The position numbers were made by a program, and so were the translations under genes. Shown here piece after piece: positions 25,565 to 35,394 of a stretch of 64,000 bases of DNA (the stretch's first letter is position 1; every line of letters starts with the position of its first letter). Under the pieces are notes generated by a model, which saw nothing but the letters and a program-made list of their open reading frames with translations, was not told the origin of the DNA and did no database searches. Origin of the DNA: Holacanthus passer (lineage: Eukaryota; Chordata; Actinopteri; Pomacanthidae); NCBI GenBank assembly GCA_025331565.1, contig JAFREQ010000037.1, positions 1,364,001 through 1,428,000 of the forward strand, read 5' to 3'.

Positions 25565-26437
25565 TAAACTCACACTTCGACTTCTATGATAGCAATTTGG
25601 AGGGCGTTTATGAAAAGGCGATTGAGGCAGAAGTGGATATTTTACACATCATCGGTCACAGCCGTTCACTCCAGAAGCCCCAAACATGAACGCTTGGGAC
25701 ATCAAGCAAACCTGTTAGGACAAATTGTCTGCATTGCAGTAAAAAAAAAAAAAAAACCCTCAACAATTGCCGGGACTCTCTCAGTTGCTTCATTTAAAGA
25801 TCACATGAAGCTTTCAGCTCCGCTTTCATGCAGCGAATCCGACACAGGCTTAACAAGCAGATGAGTGAAACAGCCTCGGAGTCCTTGAGTCAAGGATATC
25901 GTACGTACTGTTGAAGAGAGGATGGCATTGCTCCATAGGTGCTTTCAATTTACAGTAGGTGAATGTGAGTGTGTATGTTTGCAGTGTGAAGTGATATTGC
26001 ACTTGAGGATATGGCTGTGATGCAATGAGATACGGCCATTTTGGACAGCTGTGTGTGCCTGAAGTTTCAGGAGCGCTCCTGCAATTTAGTATTGCTGGTG
26101 CAGCAGCAGCAACTGCGATATTCTGACTTTTACTTCTTAATATGGTTGAAGCTGAAAAGAATTCCCATAATGCAGCTTGACTTTTGTAAGGCCCTCTCTG
26201 ACTGCCCATGTCCTTCAGACTCTGTGCCCACAGGTCTTAACGCGGGCTTTAAAAAAAAAAAAAAAGCTCCAGGTTGAAGCCAATCGCTTGAGCAGTTTTC
26301 TCAAGAGCCGCAGAATACATTTTCCAACCATTTCACATGCTATTCAGTATTTCCTGTGACTTATACATCGACTACAATGCTCCTTTAATGCACATGCAAG
26401 GCGAGCGCAGGTAGATCTTAAGCCCAGCTGTACTTAC

Positions 26438-26557
26438 GGTCGTTGCAGTGAGTCCCAGTGTAAGAAGTCATAGAGCAGTCACAAGTGAAGTTCTCCCACT
26501 GCTGGATACACACACCCATGTTGGCGCAAGAGTCCTCCTGGCAGGTCGTACTCGGGC
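26438..26557 (-). CDS. nrxn3: Neurexin alpha exon: EGF-C
   Basis: A 120-nt exon, phase 1 in and phase 1 out, encoding one whole EGF-like module. The acceptor is TTCCCAG before GCCCGAGT and the donor is the near-perfect GTAAGTA after AACGACC. Residues are GPSTTCQEDSCANMGVC, IQQWENFTCDCSMTSYTG and THCND, with all six EGF cysteines. A sequon N-F-T lies within the module, where remembered NRXN3 has EGFT, so this may be a fish-specific glycosylation site. This is the last alpha-specific exon. The last base C would combine with the next exon (outside the window) to give the Pro that precedes LNS6. The downstream intron fills the rest of the window. Confidence 0.95.
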
Positions 26558-29500
26558 CTGGGAAAAAGGCGAGAGGGAGGGAGAGGGGTGGAAAGAGAGA
26601 GATGCCACAGGAGAGCACAGTCAAGCAACAATAAGAGCTACTGCTGAGCCTTAACAATGCGGGACTCATGCAGAAGAAAATGCACTCTAGAGAGAGATAC
26701 AGCATGTGGGCCTAGAAGAAAGAACAAGGAGCAAACAGTGCCACCACAGGAAGCCTGACCTGGAGTACAACACACTTAAAAACAGTCTGGGGAATCCTGT
26801 TTCACACTGCGTAAAGCGGCAATCGCAGTGGCAAGCCGAAGCAGAGGTGCCAGGTTTTCACAGGATCAACAGCACGCTTCTCAAGCAGCGGGAGCGTCTG
26901 CATTTACTTTTACTAATGGCTGTGAAAGCTGCCATACAGGATTCTAGTTTAGGCCTAATCTGCATTGAAGACATGCTACAGCAGATGAATCGGACTCCAA
27001 CTGGGCTGATGTGATGACACTGTCAACATCCCTCTGTTTCCTTCTTTTTGAGAGTGTGTGCCGGTGGACGTGCATGCATTTTTTTTTTCTTTATCATTCC
27101 AACAAGTAATTTGAAAAAAGTTTTATCAGAGTAAAACTTCGAACGCTGCATTCCCTCGTTGAACAAGCAAGACGAGACATAAAAAATAACCTTTTAACAA
27201 ATGATAAAAACTCCATTAAACAATACCCGTTTTTTTTAAAAATGCCATTAACGCAGTCATTTTCTTTCCAAACATCTGTTTCACTGTGAGAATACGCGGT
27301 GAACACTAGACACACTAGACAGACAGAATTGATGAACAGCAGAGGAGAAAAGAAACATAAAGAGCACTTGAGAACATGTAGTGCATATCTTCGTGTATGC
27401 ACTTCAGTCAGACAGGAGTTGAGGAGGGTATTCAAAGTCAAACTGGATGTGTGTTTGCTATTCCTCTACACCACACATAGCTCTTACCTTTGAATACTTA
27501 TACTGAGAGGGAATGCAGATAAGGACAAGCGCACAGCATAGATAACGAGATAAACAATTCCCCGTCGGAGTCTAGACAGACACGGGGCGGGAAAACCTTG
27601 ACAGAAACCCTTTTTGATAACCACATAGGAAACAAACAAAAGTAAATAAAGAAAAATTAAATAAACAGTCCAAATAAATGGCAGACAAATGCAAGTAAAC
27701 AGTGTATAAGAGCAACTGTCTTGTGCAAGACAAAGTGAAGAGAAGAAGGACATTTGGAAAACAGAGCAGGTTTGCCAGCTGAAAGTGCATTTACTGTGTA
27801 ATGTATGGTAATGGTAGTCAACCAGGCATCCTGTGTGCACACATGTATTTCTAATATCATATCAGGGTCAGGCTCTCATATTTGTATGTACACATCGGTG
27901 TCTGTGTGAGCGGTGGAGGATTTCGCCGTGTTCGAGTGTTGCAGCAGAAGGCCGCTCGCTCTCTGAAAAACACTCTCATCTGGGTAAAGTAGCAAACATG
28001 ATAGGTTTTTTGAAAAAATGAGAGAGACAGAGAAAGAGGCCTGATACATCAGCAGCATGCTGACGCCGGCGTTTAGATGTGCAGTGACAGCCTCTTTCTG
28101 CTGTCTGTGCCAGCCTGTAAAGTGTCACAAATGGCATTTTCACACAAGAACACAGTACTCCCACAAATTGTCTGCCTCTGCTTTCAGATCTCCATGACTG
28201 CCATATATTGATACTGTATGCACATCACTTATCTGAGCTGGTCTCTTTGCTCTGTCTGATGCTACTGTGCACTCAAAGTCTTTGCAACCTTATGAAATAT
28301 GAGCCTACACCTAACCTGGTGGAAGAAAACATGCTATTTATACAACTGTTAGATGCAGTTAAATTTGCTAAATGTGCACTGCTGCTGTATGAAAATAAAA
28401 ACCACGTAATCATCATACTTTTTGTTGTTTTTCTGGTTGCTTAATCAGTTGTTTTGTCTGCCTCTCTCTCCCTCTTTTTCTCCGCGTAGTCATTTTTCTT
28501 TTCAGAGAGCAAGCCACCTCTGCGGCACTAAGGGGACATGATTGCCATGGTGACACCCACGATGCATTGCACACAGCAGACTTTCAGGCGAGCAGGCCTC
28601 CGAGAGGCTGAGTTTAACCCTCTACCTTGCAGGTCGGCTTTGGTGAAACCAACTTTGTTAGCGCAGAAAGAAAATAACAAACAGAACAGAGCAGAGCGGA
28701 AAACAAGAGTAAAGGTTAGTGAGGAACCAGCATTGTTAGTGTTCGTTAAACTTGTACAAGTTTGTCACTTTGTTAGAGTGCAACACGGCGGAATGTTGTT
28801 CATTTGTTAGTGAGGGTCGAGCTCCTGAATAAAGATCCTACATAGTGGTATTTTTGTGTACAAAACAAGCTTTGTACACAAGCTAAGTATGTTTGGGTCA
28901 AATGTTCTTCTTATAAAAGGCTACTGTGCAGAACTTTGAACTAGCTTCTGCTGCCCTCTAGAGGTCATATGCAGAGGCCTACACTTAACACAAGGAACAT
29001 CATATGTATTTGAACATAATTATATTTTACATTGGAAAAAGTAATGATTTATTAAGCATTAAATAGGTCCAATTAGTTTTGGCAAGACATCTAATATGGA
29101 TGAAAAAAGCCTAAAGTCAAATCCCATTAAAATAACAACAATAAGCAGATTGCTGCATAAATACCATAACATCAACAGCTCATTTGTGTTCTAAAAATCT
29201 AGTTTGTCTTAAGATGGGATGTTTTAGGGGCTGGAGTAGGAAGTAAGACAGGCAGGTGAGTGTTTATGTGCATGTAGACATAAAGGTAAACGTCTTACCT
29301 TGTAAAATAATTTACAATTTAAAATAACACCTAAACATTTTGTCTTGTTTTAGGCCCAATCCCAGTTCCCCCTGTTGGCCCCACCCTTCTGTTTTGCACG
29401 CGGCCGCGTAGGGTAGGGTGATCTGTTTTTTAAAGGGATCGAGGTGGTAGTCACCGAGCCCTCTGAATGGCCCTTCAGATACTTTGCAAACTGAGGTAGT

Positions 29501-30503
29501 GGAACATGAGACATGACTCCTGGTGCAGGAAAAGAAGTCCATATCTTTGCAAATGATGAAAAATCCATTGGAATATCTTAGTTTATTGTAGATGCAAAGA
29601 CATATTTAATATTATTGTTATAATAGCATTTTAGAAAACTCACTATCACAATGTCAATAGAAAAATGACAGCAGTAACGTTACAGTTATTTCCACGTCCT
29701 GTATATAAAGCTTGAAAAATAATAACTTCCCTGCTCATCTGATATCAGTGCAGGGCAGGTGCATTTTCTATGGGCAGGACTACACTGATTTGCCAATGTG
29801 TAAACATGCATTCCTGGCTTTTGTCAATAGATTAATGTGTCTTGTTCTGTCCTGCATATTTGGTCACATTTGTCACTCTAATAGTTGATAATGGTGGCAA
29901 GCAACTGGCTGTATTATTATATATAAAATGTATCGTACTAGTACTATAATGTTATAATCTTTTTGTAACATTTCTTGTGGAAACCGTTGTCTGGAAATGA
30001 AATCCCTGGAATAGCTTCATCACTGGTGTGTCATATTTGCCAGCGTTGGCTACTCATGACATAACGAGTGGTGTCCCATTTCCTTGGTATAGATTTCAAG
30101 CCCTACTTCTCGTAGCTCCGTTCTAAAGGTCCACTACACAGTAGAGGGAGCTCCAAAACCAGGAGTAGGGCCAAGAGGAGGAATTAGGATTGGACCTTAG
30201 TTTCCTTTCCTTTTCTAATCTGGGAAAACACGGACGTTTCTTAATCTCTTATTTAGGTTTTAATACTTTCAGCTATCTTAAAATATATTGATGCAACATA
30301 AAGAATTAACAAGCCATTATTAGAGAAACTGAAGGACAAATTATTTTCCTATGATGTGACAAATGCCTGATGAAGAAAAAAGAAAATAAATAGGATTAAC
30401 AACGCCTGCGAGTGGCTTTAAGGGCTACTGAGGAGCCGTCTAATTAGCCTAATAAATCTCACACGGCAGGTCATGATTCTTATACGCTACAGGCCATCTG
30501 TAC
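26558..30503 (-). other. Neurexin intron between LNS5 and EGF-C (3946 bp)
   Basis: GT-AG intron whose distal third carries the Harbinger-type MITE at 29353-30196. The rest (26558-29350) has short spurious ORFs and AT-rich sequence. No neurexin-frame exon was found. Confidence 0.88.
29353..30196. mobile_element. Non-autonomous PIF/Harbinger-type DNA transposon (MITE), 844 bp
   Basis: The left end reads GGCCCAATCCCAGTTCCCCC. The right end, reverse complemented, reads GGTCCAATCCTAATTCCTCC, and the match continues through TTGGCCC, about 24 of the first 29 positions. A TTA sits directly outside both ends (29350-29352 and 30197-30199), the 3-bp TWA target duplication typical of PIF/Harbinger elements. 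The interior has no transposase-like reading frame, so the copy must have been mobilised in trans. The family assignment comes from the duplication and the termini, not from a protein. It lies in the intron between LNS5 and EGF-C. Confidence 0.82.
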
Positions 30504-30677
30504 CTTCACAGCCGCGCTCAATCTGCCCGCTGCGGAAAAGGGCGTCGTTGATGAGGTCTGGCAGGCGGCCGTTGAGGTCAACTGAGGCCAAGCAGCCCTG
30601 GAAACCCTCCCGAGAAACCACCAGCTTAGGGAGGTTCTGGTACATGTTGGGTCCCAGACCTCCGATAAACAGGTCAC
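30504..30677 (-). CDS. nrxn3: Neurexin alpha exon: end of LNS5
   Basis: A 174-nt exon, phase 1 in and phase 1 out. The acceptor is GCCTTCAG before GTGACCTG and the donor is GTACAGAT after TGTGAAG. It encodes DLFIGGLGPNMYQNLPKLVV, then SREGFQGCLASVDLNGRLPD, then LINDALFRSGQIERGCE. The pair GFQGC and ERGCE supplies the C-terminal LNS disulphide. The stretch DLFIGGLGPNMYQ is the most diverged part relative to remembered mammalian NRXN3, while LPDLINDAL and SGQIERGCE agree well. It is followed across a 3946-bp intron by the EGF-C exon. Confidence 0.96.
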
Positions 30678-31992
30678 CTGAAGGCAGAGAAAAAGGGTAA
30701 GTGAATATGTTAGTGAGTTTAATTGAACTGAACTTACTAAATAAGACATAGAAAACATAAAAAATTCTTTCTTTTTCACAAAAACTTCACTTTCAAATAA
30801 ACCTCAGTTCAGGTATAACCTCTTCCTTGTGATGCAAATAACCAAACATTTCATAGAGATGGCACAGAGTTTTTAATATTACCATCACATCTACTGATTT
30901 AGATTATGTATTTTTTCTCAGGATGGATCCCGAATGAATATTGAATCTCTTTACATGCTGCTAAAATCAACAGTCCCTTGGGACCATAGCAGTCTTAGCT
31001 CTGAAAGTTACAATTTCAAGTCTTAAACTTTGTGTTTCTCGTCCTAAATAAGTCACCTTCCTTTCACCATATTTATTTTTTTACATTTTACATTTTTGCC
31101 ATTTTACAGAGTAACAGTTCGTAAAGTATAGCAATTTCACAGAAATAATAAGGAATGATTAAAACAATAGTTCAACATTTACGAAAATACTTTTTTACTT
31201 TCTTGCCAAGACTTAGACGAGATCAGTACCACTGTCATGTCTGTATGGTTAATGTGAAACAGCAGCTGGTTAGCTCAGCCTAGAGTAAAGACTGGAAACA
31301 GGGGATAAAGCCAGTCTGGCTCTATGAAAAGGTAACATAAAATGCCTTCCAGCGCATCTAAAACTCACTAATTAACACATCATATATGTTTAATTCATAC
31401 CAAAACTAACGTGTAAAAATGACAAATGCTCTTTTATGGGGGAGATTGTTTCCGGCTAAAAAATACTCAACCACAATGTCATCAATAAAACAAAGCTAAC
31501 GTAAGCTGAGCTGAATGTTTTGCGTGTTTCCATCTGGTCTTTACATCTGAACATGATCATCTGAGGTATTACCTGTTGCCTTTTTGCGTAATCAAACGCA
31601 CCTTGCACATGATTGGCTGCCGTCGGATTGATTTAAAGCAGAGCTACTGAAAGTCTGTTGTGCGACATTAATATGTGGACGTTTAATTTGAATGTTTAAT
31701 TACCGCAGGTTTATAGCATATCCTCTGTCAGGAAAATGAAGAGTTGATTTGCTGTAATGCTTTTTGATAACATAGTTTGTAATCTTTGGGCTTGGGGAGG
31801 ATATTGAATCAAGTCGAAAAGGTAACGTCCATGGAGTCACAAGGCTATACTGGTGATGTCAAAGTGGAGCTGCACGTCCTTTTTGTCCATGTGTGGGTTT
31901 ACTGCTGCAGATGGGAAGATGCTGTTGGGGCTGCATGATATTCCTGATGAAGAAAATATTTTTAATTTCTCCAAAAGCAACAGATGTGGTAC
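30678..31992 (-). other. Neurexin intron (1315 bp)
   Basis: GT-AG intron inside LNS5. About 370 bp of it (31160-31530) is a common teleost interspersed repeat listed separately. The rest is AT-rich sequence without a recognised feature. Confidence 0.88.
31160..31530 (+). repeat. Abundant teleost repeat in intron between LNS5 exons
   Basis: Contains AGTTCAACATTTACGAAAAT, ACTTTCTTGCCAAGACTTAG, CACTGTCATGTCTGTATGGT, AGACTGGAAACAGGGGATAA, AGCCAGTCTGGCTCTATGAA, AACTCACTAATTAACACATC and an AGCTAACGTAAGCTGAGCTG end, the order of a well-known fish repeat with GCTAAGCTAAGC segments. A diverged copy in the opposite orientation is at about 20780-20960. No coding capacity was seen. Confidence 0.7.
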
Positions 31993-32183
31993 CTTTGAGG
32001 TCGAGGTTCTTGGCTCCGTTGACATTCTGGGTGACTGACTTTGAGTCCACCTTGAGTGTGTGCGTGTTGGAAGCGTCTCGCGTGATGACCACGTTGTGCC
32101 ACTGGTTGTCGTTCAGCGGGTTGTCACTGTTCCCCTTCAGCAGACTTGGCCCGTTCCCCAGGTCAAACACGTAGTGGATAAAC
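31993..32183 (-). CDS. nrxn3: Neurexin alpha exon: middle of LNS5
   Basis: A 191-nt exon, phase 2 in and phase 1 out. The acceptor is TCTGCCAG before GTTTATCC and the donor is GTACCACA after CTCAAAG. It encodes FIHYVFDLGNGPSLLKGNSD, then NPLNDNQWHNVVITRDASNT, then HTLKVDSKSVTQNVNGAKNL and DLKG. The NDNQWHNV motif is the LNS5 counterpart of NDNEWH in LNS4. It splices to 30677 across a 1315-bp intron that carries a common fish repeat. The exon is intact. The donor (AAAG before GTACCA) is weaker than the others: only the first two intron bases and the last exon G match the consensus well. Confidence 0.95.
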
Positions 32184-32571
32184 CTGGCAGAGAGGAAGCA
32201 CAGCATGATGAACACATCAGGGGTTTGTCGGTGTACATTTGTGTGTGTGTGTGTGTGTGTGCGGCTGCACTATAGTGTCTTTTTATCTTCCCAGACTGAT
32301 TAACTTTAATGGAAAAACTCCCACAATCAGCTCACGTTGCTCTGACATTAATGGGAGTTAAACTGATAAAGAAAACAATCTTCGCTGCTTATGCTCTTAC
32401 AAGCTTACAACAGGTGCAACAGAGATTTGAGATCGACAGTTTGGTCACCACTGTTTAATTCATAACGCCGTAAGAAACCAACTACATCCACATCAGCGTT
32501 CTATTTGAAAAATAACCATCCTCTCTGGACTATATCCGACTACATGTGGGCGCCATCGCCACCCCGCTCAC
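32184..32571 (-). other. Neurexin intron (388 bp)
   Basis: GT-AG intron inside LNS5 with a (GT)n microsatellite at 32240-32261. Nothing else seen. Confidence 0.9.
32240..32261. repeat. (GT)n microsatellite inside a 388-bp intron
   Basis: Perfect GT units about 60 bp from the LNS5 exon acceptor on the gene strand. Confidence 0.9.
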
Positions 32572-32840
32572 CCTTTGACCAGCTCTACGGCGATGAAGTC
32601 GTTCCCGTCTCCACTGTTGAAGATGATGAAACCGTCGGGCGAGGTTGTTTTGAACTGAAAGAAGAGGTGCATCGTGGTGTAAGCCTGCAGAGTGGCCAGG
32701 CCCAGGTAGCTGCCCTTGGTCTTGAAGGTCACGGGGTCGGCGATGATGAAGCGCATGCCGAAGCGGGCGTTGAGCTCGCAGAAGTCGATGTCCCCGTTCT
32801 TGCACATGTCGATGTACTGCATGCCGTTGAACTTGAGGCT
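32572..32840 (-). CDS. nrxn3: Neurexin alpha exon: end of LNS4 and start of LNS5
   Basis: A 269-nt exon, phase 0 in and phase 2 out. The acceptor is CCCCACAG before AGCCTCAAG and the donor is GTGAGCGG after GTCAAAGG. It encodes SLKFNGMQYIDMCKNGDID and FCELNARFGMRFIIADP, closing LNS4 with its C-terminal cysteines. It then encodes VTFKTKGSYLGLATLQAY, MHLFFQFKTTSPDGFIIFN and SGDGNDFIAVELVKG, the first strands of LNS5. LNS5 lies between LNS4 and EGF-C in the alpha-specific rod. No premature stop or frameshift is seen. The GC-rich, G/C-ending codon use contrasts with the AT-rich introns on both sides. Confidence 0.96.
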
Positions 32841-33167
32841 CTGTGGGGAGAGTTGTGGAGAGATGGTGCTGTTACAACTCAACTGTGAAGCACGCAGCTG
32901 CCGGCCTACAGCATTGTGTTTTGAGTAGTCAAACCCAATGAAAGGGAATAATCACTATAAACATGTTTTAAGGCACAGATGGTTACTTTGATTATAATCT
33001 GTGCACATTCTGTAGCCTTCATTTAAAAGATGGGCACGTTCTATAAGATAAGATGCATTCTCACAAATATAATCTTTGGCATAAATAATGATGACTAAAA
33101 ACACAAGTTTATCAGTGATGTACATTTTTTTTGAAAGTGATGCATCTGAATGTTTTGCACTTCATAC
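32841..33167 (-). other. Neurexin intron (327 bp)
   Basis: Shortest intron of the set, GT-AG, AT-rich. No element seen. Confidence 0.9.
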
Positions 33168-33280
33168 CTGAAGATGCCCAATGAAGGAGGAGGGAGCAGA
33201 CGAGACAAATCGTCTCTCTGTCAAGATGCCCGTCTCCACGTTGTTGAACTCCAGACGGGTGTGGTCACCCGCCATCTGAC
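33168..33280 (-). CDS. nrxn3: Neurexin alpha exon: LNS4 strands MAGDHTRLEF to FIGHLQ
   Basis: A 113-nt exon, phase 1 in and phase 0 out. The acceptor is GCCACAG before GTCAGATGG and the donor is GTATGAAG after CATCTTCAG. It encodes QMAGDHTRLEFNNVETGIL, then TERRFVSSAPSSFIGHLQ. The split first codon with the previous exon gives Gly. GDHTRLEF and FIGHLQ are invariant-looking LNS4 strings in vertebrate neurexins. This is the first non-symmetric exon of a run of three (113, 269, 191) that sum to 573 nt, so these must be kept or lost together. Intron downstream is only 327 bp. Confidence 0.95.
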
Positions 33281-33751
33281 CTGTGGCGGAAGAGGGAAGA
33301 GAGAGGAGAAGAAGCCGAGGGATGAAGGGGTGGAGGAGGAGGAAGGATACTGCAACCTGAACCTTAACATGGCTACTTTAACATGGTGCCATGCTGATGT
33401 AATAACCAATGCTAACAGACAAGTCAATGGAAAAACTGACCCATTTCTAAACAAATGGTGAAATGATTAATTAACAGAGGGAGTCAAAGTCCTATATTGT
33501 AATTATTTATACTAGAAATAATCAATACAATATCTAAGAAGCATAACATGAAAAATATTTAATGCCATATGTTCTGCGTAAGTAGGTTTTTTTCTTCCCA
33601 CGAAAAATCTAACTTGGCTGAATCCTACAATGGCAGAGACAAAATATACTATTAAATAGAGAAAAAAAAATGAAAAAGGAGAAAAATTTGATGATCATGC
33701 ATATAATGGATATTGTAAAATAGCAAGCAAAGAGGTTGACAAGACTAATAC
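33281..33751 (-). other. Neurexin intron (471 bp)
   Basis: Short GT-AG intron within LNS4. It is AT-rich, with a purine-rich patch on the plus strand near 33290-33350. Nothing else seen. Confidence 0.9.
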
Positions 33752-33871
33752 CTTCAGCCATGTCATCATCCACAGTGAGCTTGAAGTTTTTACCACGTCG
33801 GATCACTCGCACTGAGTGCCACTCATTGTCGTTGAGCTTTTGTCCGGCATAAAGAACCTCAGGGCCTTTGC
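33752..33871 (-). CDS. nrxn3: Neurexin alpha exon: middle of LNS4, after SS3
   Basis: A 120-nt exon, phase 1 in and phase 1 out. The acceptor is CTTCAG before GCAAAGGCC and the donor is GTATTAG after GCTGAAG. It encodes KGPEVLYAGQKLNDNEWHSV, then a second strand with RRGKNFKLTVDDDMAEG. The LNDNEWH motif marks the LNS strand next to the SS3 loop, and TVDDDMAEG fits NRXN3 (remembered TVDDDVAEG) better than the other paralogues. It splices to 33280-33168 across a 471-bp intron. The upstream partner is 37072-37275 directly or by way of the SS3 microexon. Confidence 0.96.
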
Positions 33872-35367
33872 CTGAAGAGGAGGTTTAGTTAGTCAAGGGA
33901 TGGGGGGGAAGGCACAAGCACAAACCAAGTCTTTGTTTTCAGACTGGGAAAAACTAACCAGGAGAAGACTTTTACATTTTGAATAAACACAGATTTTAGT
34001 CTTACTTTCCAAACAAAAAACTGCTTATGATTTGAAAACAAAACAACAGAATAAATCACAGCTGAGAGTAAAATAAAACATCTGCTGTTACTCATACAAG
34101 GACTCAGAAGTTGGGACTAGAACTGCCTCTCGCTCTCCCTTGCTTACATTCCTTTGGTTTGTATTTCTTAATGATCCTTGCAAGTTAGACCTTAAACACC
34201 ATGTTTAAGAGGATTTTAGTGTAATTACACAGAGGTAGATGATCACAAATTGTGCTGCAGTTTCATTGCGGCTTTTATTACAACAGGCCTGATGAGATTG
34301 TGTAAGACAGTCTTCTAATCAAACACTAGAGGGCAACACAGCTTCACTGAGTTTATGTAAAGGCCTGAGCTGCTCATTCAGAATCCTGAATCTGCTGAAT
34401 AATACTGAACACGGCTTTGAAATCCAAAAAAGCAGCGTTATGTTATTTAGCCGGTGAAAGTGATTTGTAGAGCAGATTTAAGATTTTAAATTTGGTGACT
34501 TTCCATCCTGAAATCCAAATATACTGAACCATGTGTATGAATGCTTGTGATCACTTGCGTGTTATATTATGTATGACTGAGAAGACTCAACTTAACTTGA
34601 TTAATTGTAACAATTGTAACACTATGCAAACCAAATCAATCAAATCTTAAATTCATAAAAAATCATTTCCTTTAGAATTTGAACTGAAAGCACAAAGTGT
34701 ATGCGTGCATCCATGTGTACGGGATTATTACCTAATGACAGCAACCAGGCTAATCAATAATGAACGGGGGTGTACAATGTGTTTCTTCAGTAAATACACA
34801 CGTCCTCACACACATACCTGAACCCCTGTTTAAGCCTTTGTTCTCTGTCTCTGTTTCCCTCTTTCTCTTAATCTCTCTCTCTCTCTGTAAGTCTGTAAGC
34901 CCTTTTAAAAATAATGAAGAGTCCCTTTCATGAGTAAGAGCATGTCTTCTAACACCATCTATACTGTATATCACATTATGGGCCTATATGCTGCTGTGTG
35001 TGTTCAAATAAGGATGGCAAGAAAACAAATCGAGACACACGACAATATATTACAGTGTAAGTGGGAAAACAATGTAGCCCATAGAGTCTGAAAGTGCAAA
35101 TTCATTGAGTAGCTATAGGCATACAGGGAAAGATAAAGAACTAGTTGCCTGGCTTAATTTGAAAAATGGGCCATTTAAAATATATAGAGTACATTAAGTC
35201 AGATTTGCATAACTTTGATCTCTGGCTATTACTTATTTCCCTCTTATCTGAGAAATCCTCTTATCAGGCCCCTGCATTCACACATCTCTGGCCTTACATC
35301 TAGCACACAGGCTATAATCAAACATTGATTGAAGGAAGAAGGCTGCAGAAGAAGAATGTTGACTTAC
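33872..35367 (-). other. Neurexin intron downstream of the SS3 microexon (1496 bp)
   Basis: Begins, on the minus strand, with the donor GTAAGTC, followed within 30 nt by a CU-rich tract (ATTCTTCTTCTGCAG, then CCTTCTTCCTTC) of the kind bound by PTB-family splicing regulators. That role is inferred. A CT/GA stretch lies near 34855-34885. No repeat was recognised. Confidence 0.85.
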
Positions 35368-35394
35368 TGGTGTTACAGTTTATCCTGACACAGT
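35368..35394 (-). CDS. nrxn3: Neurexin SS3 microexon (27 nt, alternative cassette in LNS4)
   Basis: This cassette lies in the middle of the intron between the two LNS4 exons. On the minus strand a pyrimidine-rich tract and ATCTAG precede ACTGTGTCAGGATAAACTGT, and the exon ends in ACACCA before the strong donor GTAAGTC. With the flanking split codons it reads D-C-V-R-I-N-C-N-T-S and continues KGPE, almost identical to the conserved vertebrate SS3 insert (DCIRINCNSS). It is phase 1 in and out, so inclusion adds nine residues net. It carries two cysteines and an N-T-S glycosylation sequon. Its size puts it in the neuronal microexon class (27 nt or less). In other vertebrates SS3 inclusion is regulated in neurons. 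Here I infer use only from sequence conservation and intact splice sites. Confidence 0.92.

Larger units (their letters stand above)
1..26437 (-). other. Neurexin intron downstream of EGF-C (partial, at least 26.4 kb)
   Basis: This intron leads to the LNS6 exons, outside the window. In vertebrate neurexins the beta promoter and beta first exon sit in this intron. I looked on the minus strand for the conserved beta N-terminus (histidine-rich HHFHGS-type string and SVPI) and did not find it. Repeats in it are listed separately. Stretches such as 200-2500, 5500-7600, 8800-10700, 11000-12900, 14400-16200 and 24100-26400 show only AT-rich sequence, simple repeats and short chance ORFs. Confidence 0.85.

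Noticed and set aside
32505..32888. 127-codon plus-strand open frame
   Set aside because: Antisense shadow of the LNS4/LNS5 exon.
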